Source: Eurosta solidaginis
Taxonomy: Eukaryota > Arthropoda > Insecta > Diptera > Tephritidae
DNA length: 64,000 nucleotides
Direction: 5' to 3'
Assembly: GCF_040869045.1 (NCBI RefSeq)
Contig: NC_090319.1
Span: 235,841,832-235,905,831 of the forward strand
Numbering within the stretch: the first letter of the stretch is position 1; every line of letters starts with the position of its first letter. A model generated the notes under the pieces. That model was not told where the DNA came from. It searched no databases and saw only the letters and a list, made by a program, of their open reading frames with translations. This document shows positions 11,455 to 23,363 of this stretch, one piece after another. A program made the translations under genes and the position numbers.

Positions 11455-14354
11455 TTGGTCAATAACTCGAAAACGCCTTCACATATACAGCTACAACCAC
11501 TCCCTTTTAAAAGACTCGTAGAGTCACCCCTGATCCACCTTTATGGCGATATCTCGAAAAGGTGTCCACCTGTAGATCTAAGCCCCATGCCCTTTTAAAA
11601 TACTCATTAACACCTTTCATTTGATACCCGTATCGTACAAACATATTTTAGAGTCACCCCTGGTCCACCTTTATGGCGATATCTCGAAACGGCGACCACC
11701 TATATAACTAAGGCCCACTCCCTTTTAAAAAGACTAATTAACACCTTTCATTTGACACCCATATCGTACACACAAAGTCTAGAGTCACCCCTGGTCCACC
11801 TTTATGGCGATATCTCGAAAAGGCGTCCACCTATAGAACTAAGGCCCAATCCCGTTTAAAATACTCATTAACACCTTATGTTTGATACCCATATTGTACA
11901 AAAGCATTCTAGAGTCACCCCTGGTCCACCTTTATGGCGATATCTCGAAAAGGCGACCGCATATACAACTTCCACCACTCCCTTTCAAAACCCTCATTAA
12001 TACATTTAATTTGATACCCATATCGTACAAACAAATTCTAGAGTCACTCCGGGCCCACCTTTATGGCGATATCTCGAAAAGGCATCCACCTATAGAACTA
12101 AGCCCAACGCCCTTTTGGAATACCCATTAACACCTTTCATTTGATACCCGTATCGTACAAACATATTTTAGAGTCACCTCTGGTCCACCTTTATGGCGAT
12201 ATCTCGAAAAGGCGACCACCTATATAACTAAGGCCCACTCCCTTTTAAAAAGACTAATTAACACCTTTAATTTGACACCCATATCGTACACACAAAGTCT
12301 AGAGTCACCCCTGGTCCACCTTTATGGCGATATCTCGAAAAGGCGTTCCCCTATAGAACTAAGGCCCAATCGCGTTTAAAATACTCATTAACACCTTATG
12401 TTTGATACCCATATTGTACAAACGCATTCTAGAGTCACCCCTGGTCCACCTTTATGGCGATATCTCAAAAAGGCGACCGCATATACAACTTCCACCACTC
12501 CCTTTCAAAACCCTCATTAATACATTTAATTTGATACCCATATCGTACAAACAAATTCTAGAGTCACTCCGGGCCCACCTTTATGGTGATATCTCGAAAA
12601 GGCGTCCACCTATAGAACTAAGCCCCACGCCCTTTTGAAATACTCATTAACACCTTGCGTTTGATACCCATATTGCACAAACGCTTTCTAGAGTCACCCC
12701 TGGTCCACCTTTATGGAAATATCTCGAAAAGGCGTCTACCTATAGAACTAAGGCCCACTCCCTTTTAAAATACTAATTAACACCTTTAATTTAATACCCA
12801 TATCGTACAAACAAATTCTAGAGTCACCCCTGGTCCACCTTTATGGAGATATCTCGAAAAGGCGTCCAGCTATAGAACTGAGGCACACTCCCTTTTAAAA
12901 TACTCATTAACACCTTTCGTTTGATACCCATATTGTACAGACGTATTCTAGAGTCACCCTTGGTCAACCTTTATGGCAATATCTCGAAAAGGCGACCACC
13001 TATACAACTACCACCACTCCCTTTTAAAACCCTCATTAATACATTTAATTTGATACCCATATCGTACAAACAAATTCTAGAGTCACCCCTCGTCCACCTT
13101 TATGGCGATATCGCGAAACGGCGTCCACCTATGGAACTAAGGATCACTCCCTTTTAAAATACTCATTAACACCTTTCTTTTGATACCCATATTGTATAAA
13201 CAAATTCTAGAGTCACTCCGGGCCCACCTTTATGGTGATATCTCGAAAAGGCGTCCACCTATAGAACTAAGCCCCACGCCCTTTTGAAATACTCATTAAC
13301 ACCTTGCGTTTGATACCCATATTGTACAAACGCATTCTAGAGTCACCCCTGGTCCACCTTTATGGAAATATCTCGAAAAGCCGTCTACCTATAGAACTAA
13401 GGCCCACTCCCTTTTAAAATACTAATTAACACCTTTAATTTAATACCCATATCGTACAAACAAATTTTAGAGTCACCCCTGGTCCACCTTTATGGAGATA
13501 TCTCGAAAAGGCGTCCAGCTATAGAACTGAGGCACACTCCCTTTTAAAATACTCATTAACACCATTCGTTTGATACCCATATTGTACAGACGTATTCTAG
13601 AGTCACCCTTGGTCAACCTTTATGGCGATATCTCGAAAAGGCGACCACCTATACAACTACCACCACTCCCTTTTAAAACCCTCATTAATACATTTAATTT
13701 GATACCCATATCGTACAAACAAATTCTAGAGTCACCCCTCGTCCACCTTTTTGGCGATATCGCGAAACGGCGTCCACCTATGGAACTATGGATCACTCCC
13801 TTTTAAAGTACTCATAAGCACCTTTCATTTGATACCCATATCGTACAAACCAATTCTAGAGTCAACCCTGATCCAGCTTTATGGCGATATCTCGAAAAGG
13901 CGCCCACCTATAGAACTAAAGCCCAATCTCTTTTAAAATACTCGTTAACACGTTTAAGTTAATACCCATATCGTACAAACAAATTCTAGGGTCACCGCTG
14001 GTCCACCTTTATGGCGATATCTCGAAACGGCGTCCACCTATGGAACTAAGGATCACTCCCTTTTAAAATACTCATTAACACCTTTCTTTTGATACCCATA
14101 TTGTATAAACAAATTCTAGGGTCACCCCTGGTCCACCTGTATGGCGATATCTCGAAAAGGCGTCCAGCTATGGAACTAAGGATCACTCCCTTTTAAAATA
14201 CTCATTAACACCTTTCTTTTGATACCCATATTGTATAAACAAATTCTAAGGTCACCCCTGGTCCACCTTTATGGCGATATCTCGAAACGGCGTCCACCTA
14301 TGGAACTAAGGATCACTCCCTTTTAAAATAATCATTAACACCTTTCTTTTGATA
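11455..14354 (+). repeat. ~130-bp central tandem repeats, about 22 units
   Basis: Marker GAGTCACCCCTGGTCCACC recurs every 130 bp (for example 11651, 11781, 11911, 12171, 12301, 12431), followed in each unit by TTTATGGCGATATCTCGAAA and TTTGATACCCATAT. There is higher-order structure: segments repeat at 520 bp (11882 and 12402) and 649 bp (12921 and 13570). Frames such as those starting at 11882, 12402, 12921 and 13570 are read-through of the repeat. Confidence 0.92.
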
Positions 14355-14359
14355 CCCGT

Positions 14360-14858
14360 TGTTTGGAGCAGCAGCCGACATTGAAAATCAATAGAATATA
14401 TTCACATACTGAAGTCCAAAATTTTAGAACCACCCTAATCTAACTATTACAATTTAAACTTATGTACATACGTGCGATAACCTTTTTGCATATTTTCCTA
14501 TTCCCTCATTAGTAACACACAAACCTATTGTAGAAACATATGAACATAGGTACGTTAAATGCAAAACAATTAGGCGCATAAATATTGATGTGCGTAATGT
14601 GTGTATATCCACACAAGCAATATATGGGATGGAATGCATTTACTTAGAGCTCCAAAAAAACAATTGTTTAAGAATATATAAAAACAGTTTTGGGACACTT
14701 TCCTTTGTAATTGGAATCATCGTAAATTAGGAAATATAAACGCAAAATAGTTCTTAAGTCATTCGTTGTATAACTTTTCTGAAATAAAGTAGTGCAAATC
14801 GGAATCGCGTCTTTTACTTGATTTTGTATAGCTGCTAAAAAGGCTTAGTAGCTCAACA
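14360..14858 (+). mobile_element. Solo LTR, 499 bp
   Basis: Interrupts the 130-bp array. It begins TGTTTGGAGC and ends GCTCAACA (TG...CA), flanked by CCCGT and CCCAT, a 5-bp duplication with one mismatch. Inside are a TATATAAAAAC box (about 14675) and an AATAAA signal (about 14783), in LTR order. No coding sequence. Orientation is taken from the poly(A) signal. A BEL/Pao or Gypsy source is possible. Confidence 0.7.
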
Positions 14859-14863
14859 CCCAT

Positions 14864-15905
14864 ATCGTAAAAACAAACTCTAGGGTCACCGCTGGTCCAC
14901 CTTTATGGCGATATCTCGAAACGGCGTCCACCTATGGAACTAAGGATCACTCCCTTTTAAAATACTCATTAACACATTTCTTTTGAAACCCATATTGTAT
15001 AAACCAATTCTAGGGTCATCCCTGGTCCACCTTTATGGCGATATCTCGAAAAGGCGTCCACCTATAGAACTAAGGCCCAATCTCTTTTAAAATACTCGTT
15101 AACACCTTTCGTTTGATACCAATATTATACAAACGCATTCTAGAGTCACCCCTGGTCCACCTTTATGGTGATATCTCGAAAAGGCGTCCACCTATAGAAC
15201 TAAGCCCCACGCCCTTTTGAAATACTCATTAACACCTTGCGTTTGATACCCATATTGTACAAACGCATTCTAGAGTCACCCCTGGTCCACCTTTATGGAA
15301 ATATCTCGAAAAGGCGTCTACCTATAGAACTAAGGCCCACTCCCTTTTAAAATACTAATTAGCACCTTTAATTTAATACCCGTATCGTACAAACAAATTC
15401 TAGAGTCACCTCTGGTCCACCTTTATGGCGATATCTCGAAACGGCGTCCACCTATGGAACTAAGGGTCACTCCCTTTTCAAATACTCATAAGCACCTTTC
15501 ATTTGATACCCATATCGTACAAACCAATTCTAGAGTCAACCCTGATACACCTTTATGGCGATATCTCGAAAAGGCATCCACCTATAGAACTAAGCCCACG
15601 CCTTTTAAAATTCTCATTAACATCTTTCATTTGATACCCGTATCGTACAAACAAATTCTAGAGTCACCCCTCGTCCACCTTTATGGCGATATCTCGAAAC
15701 GGCGTCCACCTATGGAACTAAGGGTCACTCCCTTTTAAAATACTCATTAACACCTTTCATTTGATACCCATATCGTACAAACCAATTCTAGAGTCAACCC
15801 TGATCCACCTTTGTGGCGATATCTCGAAAAGGCGACCACCTATAGAACTATGGCCCACTCCCTCATCGTTTGATACACATGTCATACAACCACATTCCAG
15901 GGTAA
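14864..15905 (+). repeat. ~130-bp central tandem repeats, about 8 units
   Basis: Continuation of the same array after the solo LTR, with the same marker blocks. The last unit decays into the right-end sequence (GTTCATTTTCCCACATGG) at about 15905. Confidence 0.9.
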
Positions 15906-16012
15906 CCCTCGGTTCATTTTCCCACATGGTTATTTTCCCTTATCTTGTCACCATAGCCTCAACTGAGTATGTAATATTCGGTTACACCCGAACTTAACCT
16001 TCCCTACTTGTT

Positions 16013-16751
16013 TTAGATTATTATTAACAGCGATTTTTCTTATAATTCGTTTTCGTTCAATTCAATATAAGTTAGAATATGCTGTTATACGCTAGCGTGA
16101 AACCACAAGTTGTTATGCGAAAATGTTAAAATGCGCATAACTCGCAAAAGGGAGCAGCTAGGATTTTAAATTCAAGTGATTTTAAATGTCCAAACAATGT
16201 AGAAACCTCCTGCTATAACCGATTTCGAGTCCATTTTAGTCAAACTTCCGGCCGCTTCAGGCACACCGTGTAACGAGCTTGAAATACCATCTAAAAAATG
16301 CAGAGTAATTAGTTCCAACATCAGCCGCCTCATCACACATAATGTAAAACGAACGGCTGCCGGAACTCAATACCCATCGCTGCCGCGTTATGAGTAACAT
16401 AACCTCATGTTTCAGGTGACTCTTCAGATTCGTCACAGACTTTGTTGTGGAAGAAATATAAAATATTACTGGTAATACAAGAAGTCACAAAGAAATTTGT
16501 GATTTGATACGAAGCGCATCCTTGTTTTAAAATTCAAATCACTGGCAAAGCGCAATTCACATGTTAACAATACCTCACTGTATCACATGATAATGAAATA
16601 AAGCATGAAAATTGTAAAAAATTATCTGGAAATGTCTTACGGAACTTAGTCTACGGAGTTTGTAAAATGTGAAACGTGTAAAACAATATATGGGTAGGGG
16701 GAGGGAAATCATCCATTGCCCCGGGCGCTCAATATTCTAGGTACGCCACTG
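16013..16751 (-). mobile_element. hAT transposon, inverted 5' end segment
   Basis: On the minus strand it begins at 16751 with CAGTGGCGTACCTAG, matching the terminus of the hAT at 23363 (CAGTGGCATACCTAG on the other strand). Both are followed by a G-rich stretch with CCCGGGCG/GCCCGGGG. The 8 bp next to it (16752-16759, GCTCCGCT in the minus sense) are identical to the 8 bp after the other end (23364-23371). I read this as the 5' end of the hAT whose transposase lies at 20410-23363, separated by an inversion. The inner limit near 16013 is set only by the end of the preceding element. Confidence 0.7.
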
Positions 16752-17805
16752 AGCGGAGCGATACATCCGACACACCTGGCAACAATGATATGAATTTAGC
16801 AATTTCCCTAAGCTATTCCGCAAAATTTTCTACGGTAGGAAAGGGGTTAATACCTGCCGCGCGCTGACTCCACTCGTATTGCTTCGATGGAGGCAATTTC
16901 GCAACTAAACACTCAAGCAATGTAGGATTCATTAGATGATGAGCACACCTTGCCGACTTAAAATATTAAATGCAACCATATTTCTGGTGCGGTTAGAAAA
17001 ATCTAAAATCTGATCTAACCGACTCTCATCTGTAGATGTAAACCTCTGCACCCTCTGTATTTGGGCTTTTAAAAGAAAAGAAAAGTGGCCAGTCTTCCGG
17101 ATTACCATCAAAATTTGGCAACGGAAAAAGCTTGGCGGCAGAATTGTCCATAAATGTTAACGTACCTGTATTGAATGTTTGCGTTGGCAGCATTCGTGTT
17201 GGTAAATATGTAGATGACAAAGGCTATTGTGTTTGTGGTGGTATATGTATTGACGACGAAGGCAGATGTCTCTGCGATGTTAAATACGTTGATGACGGCA
17301 GCGACTGCTGGAATTGTGTCGTCGAATAAGTTGGCATATGGATTGACGACGAAGATTGCTGTGTTTGTGTTGTTAAGAACGTTGACGATAGTGGCTGCTG
17401 TGTCGGTGCTGGCTGTTGAACAACATGCGGTTGTAGCTGCTCTGTTGACGATTGCGTTTGCGGTGACGTTTGTAGCGGTGGCTGAGCATTGTCGGACCGA
17501 ACAGCGTTGGCAGAGCTGTCTCCGACTACATGCTTACTACGGTTGGCGTCAATGCGCAGCTCCTCGACACATTCACGAAGCGATTTAATGCTGGACACCA
17601 ATAACGCTATTTGATCAGCAGGAAACGCTATTGGATGACTTCCACCTGCAGCTTCTTGTTGTGATCCATCCTTACCTTGTCCCTGTTGTTCTTCCGCGCC
17701 CAAGTGTTCACTTATGGATTCTGAGCTTCCTGTTACTTTCTTGCGTTTCTTATAAGCGGCATTTTTTTTTTTGTAAATGACACCGAGAAAACAAATTTTA
17801 AACAA
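16752..17805 (-). pseudogene. BEL/Pao gag, 5' part (BEL-A)
   Basis: Capsid region of a BEL-type retroelement, minus strand. The first frame (17805-17224) has a basic start, a short helical stretch (SIKSLRECVEELRID) and a long Q/S/T-rich linker. The next (17220-17026) has LFPLPNFDGNPEDWPLFF, the hallmark of BEL gag (DUF1759-like). After more frame changes comes a LECLVAKLPPSKQYEW-like segment before the sequence stops at the hAT end. The missing remainder of gag, starting at the zinc knuckle, lies on the plus strand from 23364. Confidence 0.75.
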
Positions 17806-17987
17806 ATGTAGTGACTTATCCTAGCAAATGAAACTCAAAGGAAGAAAGTATTACTTGCTGTTAATGGATTTATTTGACAATATTAAAATTTGATGTTTTC
17901 TCGGCGGTGTCAATTTGTGAATGTTATAATTTTCACAGTTCTTCGAATCAATCCATTTTAACTCTAACGGAATATATTTACAGAAAA
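17806..17987 (-). other. Probable BEL-A 5' leader
   Basis: AT-rich, non-coding sequence upstream of the BEL-A gag start. It ends abruptly where the integrase/117-bp composite begins. No LTR end could be identified here. Confidence 0.4.
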
Positions 17988-19555
17988 ATGGGAATGTATA
18001 CACATACATATATGTGCTATAATATGAGCAAAATGAGAGGATTCGAATATTTAAGTGAGAATTAATGACTATATATACATATGTAAGAAATATAAATGAT
18101 CCAAGTTGCATTTGTATAAAGATAAATAAGGGTACACCCCATTAGTATGAAATAAAATTGTAAATTATACTGCGGTAGCAAGTTACTGAAGTGTAACATT
18201 GAAAATAGTCAAGAAGACATTTTTAACATTATCATTGAATCCTGCTCCTCGTATAGTAAAGTTCTTCGCATAACTTCATATATATATCGCGTTTTCAATC
18301 GGGTTCCGCCCAGTCCAAACTACTTCGCACAGAAGGCAGTTCATACATCTTCAAGTGAACTTGACCAAACCTTCTGGCGAATCGTATCCTATAAACAAAG
18401 TCTTGAATACAAACAATAAAGCGAAAGCCCTAAGAAGGGCCAACCTTTAACGGCAAATCTTCAACGTCTTTCCCCGTTCCTCCAGGAAATGAGAATTGGG
18501 AACAGAAGCTTCCTCATCGTTAGAGTTGGTGGTCGTCTTCGAAATGCTGACATACCTTATGAAGACAAGCATCCAGCTCTTCTTCCGAAAACTCAACTCA
18601 CCGTTTCACACATTTGTATATTTCATTTTTGCATGAATCAAATCTACATGCAGAAGCAAAGATTTTACTTAGTATGGGTGATCAATGCCCGCGATCTTGT
18701 GCGTAAAAAAGGAAGCAATTGCGAACATTGCTTCCATTATAAACCCAAACTTATGAGCCAAATCATGGGGCAGTTACCTGCAGATCGCGTAACTGCTCAG
18801 ATTCACTCTGCCGTATGTGGAGTAAACTTTTGCGGCCCATTTCTTACTTCGTTTCGTATTCGAGGCAAGCCTCCATATAAGACGTATGCAGCCATTTTCA
18901 TATGTTTTTCTTCAAAGGCCACTCACATTTAGCTTGTCTCCAATTTGTCAACGAATGCCTTTTTGCTGTGTTTAAAACGATTCGTATCTCGGCGTGGCAC
19001 ACCATCTCGTTTATATTACGAAAATGTAACAAACTTTGTGGTTGCGCATAATAAACTCAAAGAATTCAAACTAATCACTTTAACGAAAAGTGTCTGGATG
19101 CAGTGTTGCATTACAGCAACGAAGTTGGCCTAGAATTTCGATTCATACCTCCTAAAGCTCCACACTTCGGTGGCCGCTGGAAGGCAGCGGTGAAATCTGC
19201 AAAAACACTTTTAGTAAAAAACATGGGGCAGGCAAAATTAGCATACGAAGAGCTTCAAACGCTTCTTGTAGAAATTGAAGCAATTCCAAATTCTCGTCTC
19301 ATAATTACACTTTCGACAGACGTCAACGACGAGCCAGCGTTAACGCCAGGGTACCTTTTAATAGGGAAACCACTTGAGGTTATACCATTTGAAGAAGTCG
19401 ATATTAATAGGAACATGGCTTCACTGACATCTTTTCAACAACTTATCTTTCTCAAAAATCAATTTTGGCAACAATGGAAACGCGACTACTTGCGAGAGCT
19501 TTAGCAGCGTATGAAGTGGAACAAAGAAGTAGCAGATATAAAGCTGGGACAAGCT
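17988..19555 (+). pseudogene. BEL/Pao integrase fragment, copy 2, with its upstream non-coding segment
   Basis: Plus-strand copy of the fragment at 6093-8066, without the MITE. Non-coding sequence to about 18230 is followed by GGRLRNADIPYEDKHPALLP (18525), CEHCF (18723), VCGVNFCGPF (18818; the first catalytic D of the integrase is N here), RFVSRRGTPSRLYYENVTNF (18980, with Y-E-N where S-D-N is expected), [19 protein letters not shown] (19150, catalytic E replaced by K) and ALTPG. The frame breaks near 18932, 19133 and 19500. Loss of catalytic residues means no active enzyme. The C-terminus runs into the 117-bp satellite exactly as in copy 1. Confidence 0.82.
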
Positions 19556-19790
19556 GGAATTTTTTGAATATCTCGATCCTTGCGCCACCTAGCGGTGATT
19601 TTTTTCATAGGTCGCTTTCTATTCTTGTATGTATTGCGTATTCCAAATATGAGCCAATTCGAACTACAAATACGATTTTTTTGAATATCTCGATCCTTGC
19701 GCCACCTAGCGTCCATTTTTTTTATATGTCGCTTCCTATACACGTATGAATTATGTGTACCAAATGTGAGCCAGATCACAAATACGATTT
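19556..19790 (+). repeat. 117-bp satellite, two units
   Basis: Two units of the satellite found at 4880-6092, in the opposite orientation. The marker (TGCGCCACCTAGCG) recurs 116 bp apart near 19585 and 19701. Confidence 0.88.
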
Positions 19791-19882
19791 TTGTAAAGCT
19801 TTTTGTGGATAAAATATATTTCCCTCTTTGGAACTTTGCAATTTTTTTGAGATAGTTTTTCTTATCATTAATAACATAATAT

Positions 19883-20409
19883 TGTGACGAATATTAGCAA
19901 CACTAAGGGATACTATCATCTCTAAGCCAACACTAAGCAGTGACTTGTATGCACATCAATAAATCAATCATTATGGCTATACATATGTCCATATAAGCAG
20001 CGGAGAGTAACGCACAAACACATGCATATATCTGAGATACTCACAAAAGTATGCAATCATTTATGTAAGAATCACTGACATATACACGCGCATGGGTTGT
20101 GAGAGGAGCTATAAAATCGTGCATCTGTAGTTATAGCTGAGAAATGTATAGCTGCCAACTAACTAGTAAATTCTAGAAATAGGAGCGCCGAGAAATATGT
20201 CAACGAGGAAATCAAGCAGTATAAAAGCAGCAACAGTTGAGGAACGCCAATTCAGTTTGATTTAAGCACGCTCTCTGTCGAGCAGTAGAAGTGTTATTAA
20301 TAATGGCCATTTTGAATTATTGAATAGTGGAGTTATTTATTCAACAGTTTAGTGATTCGAACGTTAGTAGAAGGTTGCAAATAAGAGGAATTGCACTAAA
20401 TTCGTTACA
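19883..20409 (+). mobile_element. Solo LTR, 527 bp, ATAT target duplication
   Basis: Starts TGTGACGAATATTAGCAACA and ends AATTCGTTACA, flanked by ATAT on both sides (19879-19882 and 20410-20413). A TATA-like CTATAAAATC lies at about 20110. The 4-bp duplication and TG...CA ends fit a Ty3/Gypsy-type LTR. Diverged partial copies lie at 8133-8303 and 33548-33815. It appears to sit in the hAT, just upstream of its transposase frame. Confidence 0.82.
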
Positions 20410-21996
20410 ATATGATGAATAATTTCGATATGTTTTGGTTTCAGATAAACCTAATAAAAACAGAATAAAATGAAGAGGAATAAACCCAGTGGTGCGCAGT
20501 CTCGAAAAATGAAAAAGCAGAAACTGCAGAATTCTGCGAGGTCAAAAAACTTGATGGAAGCTTCATTAAAAAAGGAACCATTGCACAAAGTCCTACTTCT
20601 TCGAGTGGGGACTCGACTTCAGCTGAGGAAACTGGCATCGAATGCGATAAGGATGCAGATGAAGTCAGTAAGAATATTGAAGAAAAATCGGAGAAACATT
20701 TTTCAAACGTATGTGGAACCAGCGATGGACATGATATTTCCTCACATCTCCCTGAAGATAATATTCCTTGGCGTGATCCTGCAAATGATGTTAACCGATG
20801 TGATCCTGAAGAAGACGACAAGAGTCCAAACGCAAGTGGTTCAACTGCTACTTTTACACAAGATGTAGGAGCTTGGCTGGATAAAATCGATTCATCTTTT
20901 CGCAATTTGTTGGTTAGACAAGGCAAAAGCATACTTCAAAATATTGATGCAAAATTTCCACAGGATGGTACCGGACGATCTTTATCCAAAATTTGTTTCG
21001 AGATAACTTTGAAAAATTGTGAACAGATCACTCGCACCTGGGTGTGTTTTTCTCCGATCAAAAATACTTTATTTTCTTTTTGTTGAATCTTGTTCCCACA
21101 GAAGAATTGTCAGAGCAGCCAGAGTAACTTTACCAATGCTTCGGGGTCTTCATCGTGGCGTAAACTTAATCCACGTGTCCAAGATCATGAAAATGGCCCT
21201 TCTCACCGTTCAGCTTTCTTAGAATGGAAAGAATTAGAACGAACTCTGAATCAGGGTGGAGGTATCGATGATGATTTACAACGCCATATTGCTAAAAAGG
21301 TAAAATATTTGAGAAATATACTCGGAAGAATTATTGCAACGATTCAAATTTTTGCTCAGCAAAATTTGGCTCTGAGAGGATACCGCGAGTCTCTGCTGAA
21401 ATATTTGGCCGAATTTGATCCTGTCATGAAAACTCACTTCGAACGCATTTCTTCACAACCAAGTTGCATATCATATTTTTCTCCTAAGATTCAAAACGAA
21501 CTTATCGTTCTGATGGGGAACAAAGTGCGTGAGTTTCTCATTTCCCAGTGTAAAAATACGAAATATTACAGTTTGATGTTCGATTCAACTCCGGATTCCG
21601 CACATGAAGAACGGATGTCTCAAATTATCAGATTTTTCGAAGTTAAACCAAATTCAGTCAAAATCAGAGAAACCTTCATTGATTTTATACCTTTGAAAAT
21701 CAAAACAGCAGAACGAGGTACTGAAGCTATTACGAACAAACTAGACGAAGATGGATTGATCCTGAAAGATTGCAGAGGTCAGTCGTATGACAATGCACCA
21801 ACAATGGCCGGTATCTATACAAGAGTCCAGCAGAGAATCGTCGACCTGAATCAACAAGCTGATTTCGTTCCTTGTGATAACCATTCACTCAATTTGGTTG
21901 GAGACAGGCAGCCCTCGTCAATGTCCGCGCAGTAACATTTTTTGGAACAATACAGCGTCTCTTTACTTATTTCTCCTCGTCCACCCACAGATGCGA

Positions 21997-22090
21997 CGTT
22001 CTTAAAAAATATGTGAATATAACGGTCAAAAGGCATTGTGAAACGTTCTTAAAAAATATGTGAATATAACGGTCAAAAGGCATTGTGAAA
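21997..22090 (+). repeat. 47-bp perfect tandem duplication within the hAT gene
   Basis: 21997-22043 and 22044-22090 are identical. The length is not a multiple of three, so it shifts the reading frame. Confidence 0.95.
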
Positions 22091-23316
22091 CTAGGTGGAG
22101 TTCGGAAGCTGAAGCTGTAAAACCACAATCAGCACAATTGGACGAAATCATCTTAGCTCTGGAACAATTGAGGGACACGATCACTGAATATATTGATACC
22201 AGAGAAGATGCTGCGTTAGTTATCAATGATATGGAAACATTAGATTTCTCTTTTGTTTTTTTGGGCAGAAATTCTCATATCATTTGATAGGGTTCAGAAA
22301 CGGTTACAGGAAAAAGGAATCAGTTTCACTCATGTACTGGGACAACTGCAGATATTGACAGACAAACTGAATGGTTGGAGAATTGACTTGTGCGACCGTG
22401 CTATTTGCAAGGCTAAAGAAAAGTGTAACGAGTTGGGTGTGAGTACCATCAAGAGAATTCCAGAAAGCGAAATATGCCAGGAGAGACATTTGAAGATGCT
22501 GGATTGAATTCAGAAGAAGAAATGCGACGATCTTTGGTTGATATTTTGGATAAATTTTCGATGGAAATATCTACACGTTTCACAAAATTTTTTGAAGAGG
22601 CTCAAAGAACGTTTTGGCTTTCTTTGTGACTTTGAAAAAATAATACCTCTTCCCAGAGACTCATACCAAGTTAAGCTTCTCAAAATAAAAGAAAAATGCG
22701 AGAAACTTGCAATGTTTTATCCAGATGACTTAGACAACGAGGAATTGTTCAACGATATTCAAGACGTCCTACTTTTACTGAAAAGAGCGAAAAGGAAATT
22801 GGATTCTCGTCTGAGCAACTTCTGTTATATATTTCGTCAATGGGACGAGAAGCTTACAAGACATTAGCGACAGCTTTGCAAATATTACTAACAATATCTG
22901 TTTCAGTTGCTTCCTGTGAAAGATCATTCAGCAAACTCATATTGATTAAATCTTGCTTGAGACCAACCATGAGTCAAATTAGATTAACAAATCTTGCAAT
23001 TCTTTCGATCGAAAATGAAACTGCTGCAATGCTGGATTACGAGGATATAATATGTAGCTGTGCAGAGATTAAAGCCAGAAAAGTTAGCTTTTGAGTTTTT
23101 TAATTGTGTAAGAGAAAAAATTATAAGATTGTAATGTTTCATTTTCCATTAAGAATTGAGATCCAATGTTGATGTAATATTTCTCTGAATGTAAAACTCG
23201 ATTTCTCAGTAATAAAAAATTTGGTGTAAACAATTTTTTTTCGAGTATAATTTCTTCATCTTACGGAAGAGCAAAAGTCGTCTTGCCGCCCCCAAATCAT
23301 TGCGCCCGGGCAACCG

Positions 23317-23339
23317 CCCCCCCCCCCCCCCCCCCCCCC
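23317..23339 (+). repeat. 23-nt poly-C run near hAT end
   Basis: Uninterrupted C run inside the hAT subterminal region. The length may be unreliable in any assembly. Confidence 0.9.
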
Positions 23340-23363
23340 TTCCCCACCCTAGGTATGCCACTG

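Larger units (their letters stand above)
10143..16012 (+). mobile_element. Non-autonomous element with central 130-bp repeats (Helentron/HINE-like)
   Basis: The left end carries ATACTCAGTTGAG (10149-10161) and the right end carries the exact reverse complement (15958-15970). A short hairpin, TTCGG-6 nt-CCGAA (15977-15992), lies close to the right end, which finishes in CCCTACTTGTT. The left 1.3 kb has repeated 'CCACGCCC' blocks and GTCCGTCCGTCCG motifs and no ORF. The centre is an array of ~130-bp units. Subterminal inverted repeats, central tandem repeats and a 3' hairpin match the design of Helentron-associated elements (HINE/DINE-like); the class is inference. A fragment of the same element lies at 63471-63735. 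Confidence 0.65.
20410..23363 (+). pseudogene. hAT transposase (ZMYM/TTF-type), broken, with 3' transposon end
   Basis: Transposase of a hAT DNA transposon. A frame shared between 20470 and 21080 carries a TTF-type N-terminal domain (GRSLSKICFEITL, RTWVCFSPIK). 21090-21935 carries FTNASGSSSWRKLNPRVQDHE, a DUF4371-like core (FDSTPDSAHEERMSQIIRFF) and DNAPTMAG...PCDNHSLNLVG. 22060-22870 continues the core, and 22840-23094 holds the C-terminal dimerisation region (SVSVASCERSFSKL). At least four frame breaks are present, one caused by a 47-bp tandem duplication. A TTTGGTTTCAG near 20440 could be an intron acceptor. The element ends at 23363 in TAGGTATGCCACTG, followed by the 8-bp duplication GCTCCGCT. 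The family call rests on motifs. Confidence 0.8.

Noticed and set aside
11882..13936. Repeated 60-80-codon frames (ILYKRILESPLVHLYGDISKRR type) as a protein family
   Set aside because: They coincide with the 130-bp satellite. The unit is not a multiple of three, so frames close after fewer than two units.
17132..17588. Plus-strand valine/cysteine-rich frames
   Set aside because: Antisense of the Q/S-rich linker of BEL-A gag.
20441..20932. 163-codon minus-strand serine-rich frame
   Set aside because: Antisense of the hAT N-terminal coding region, which has the recognisable domain.
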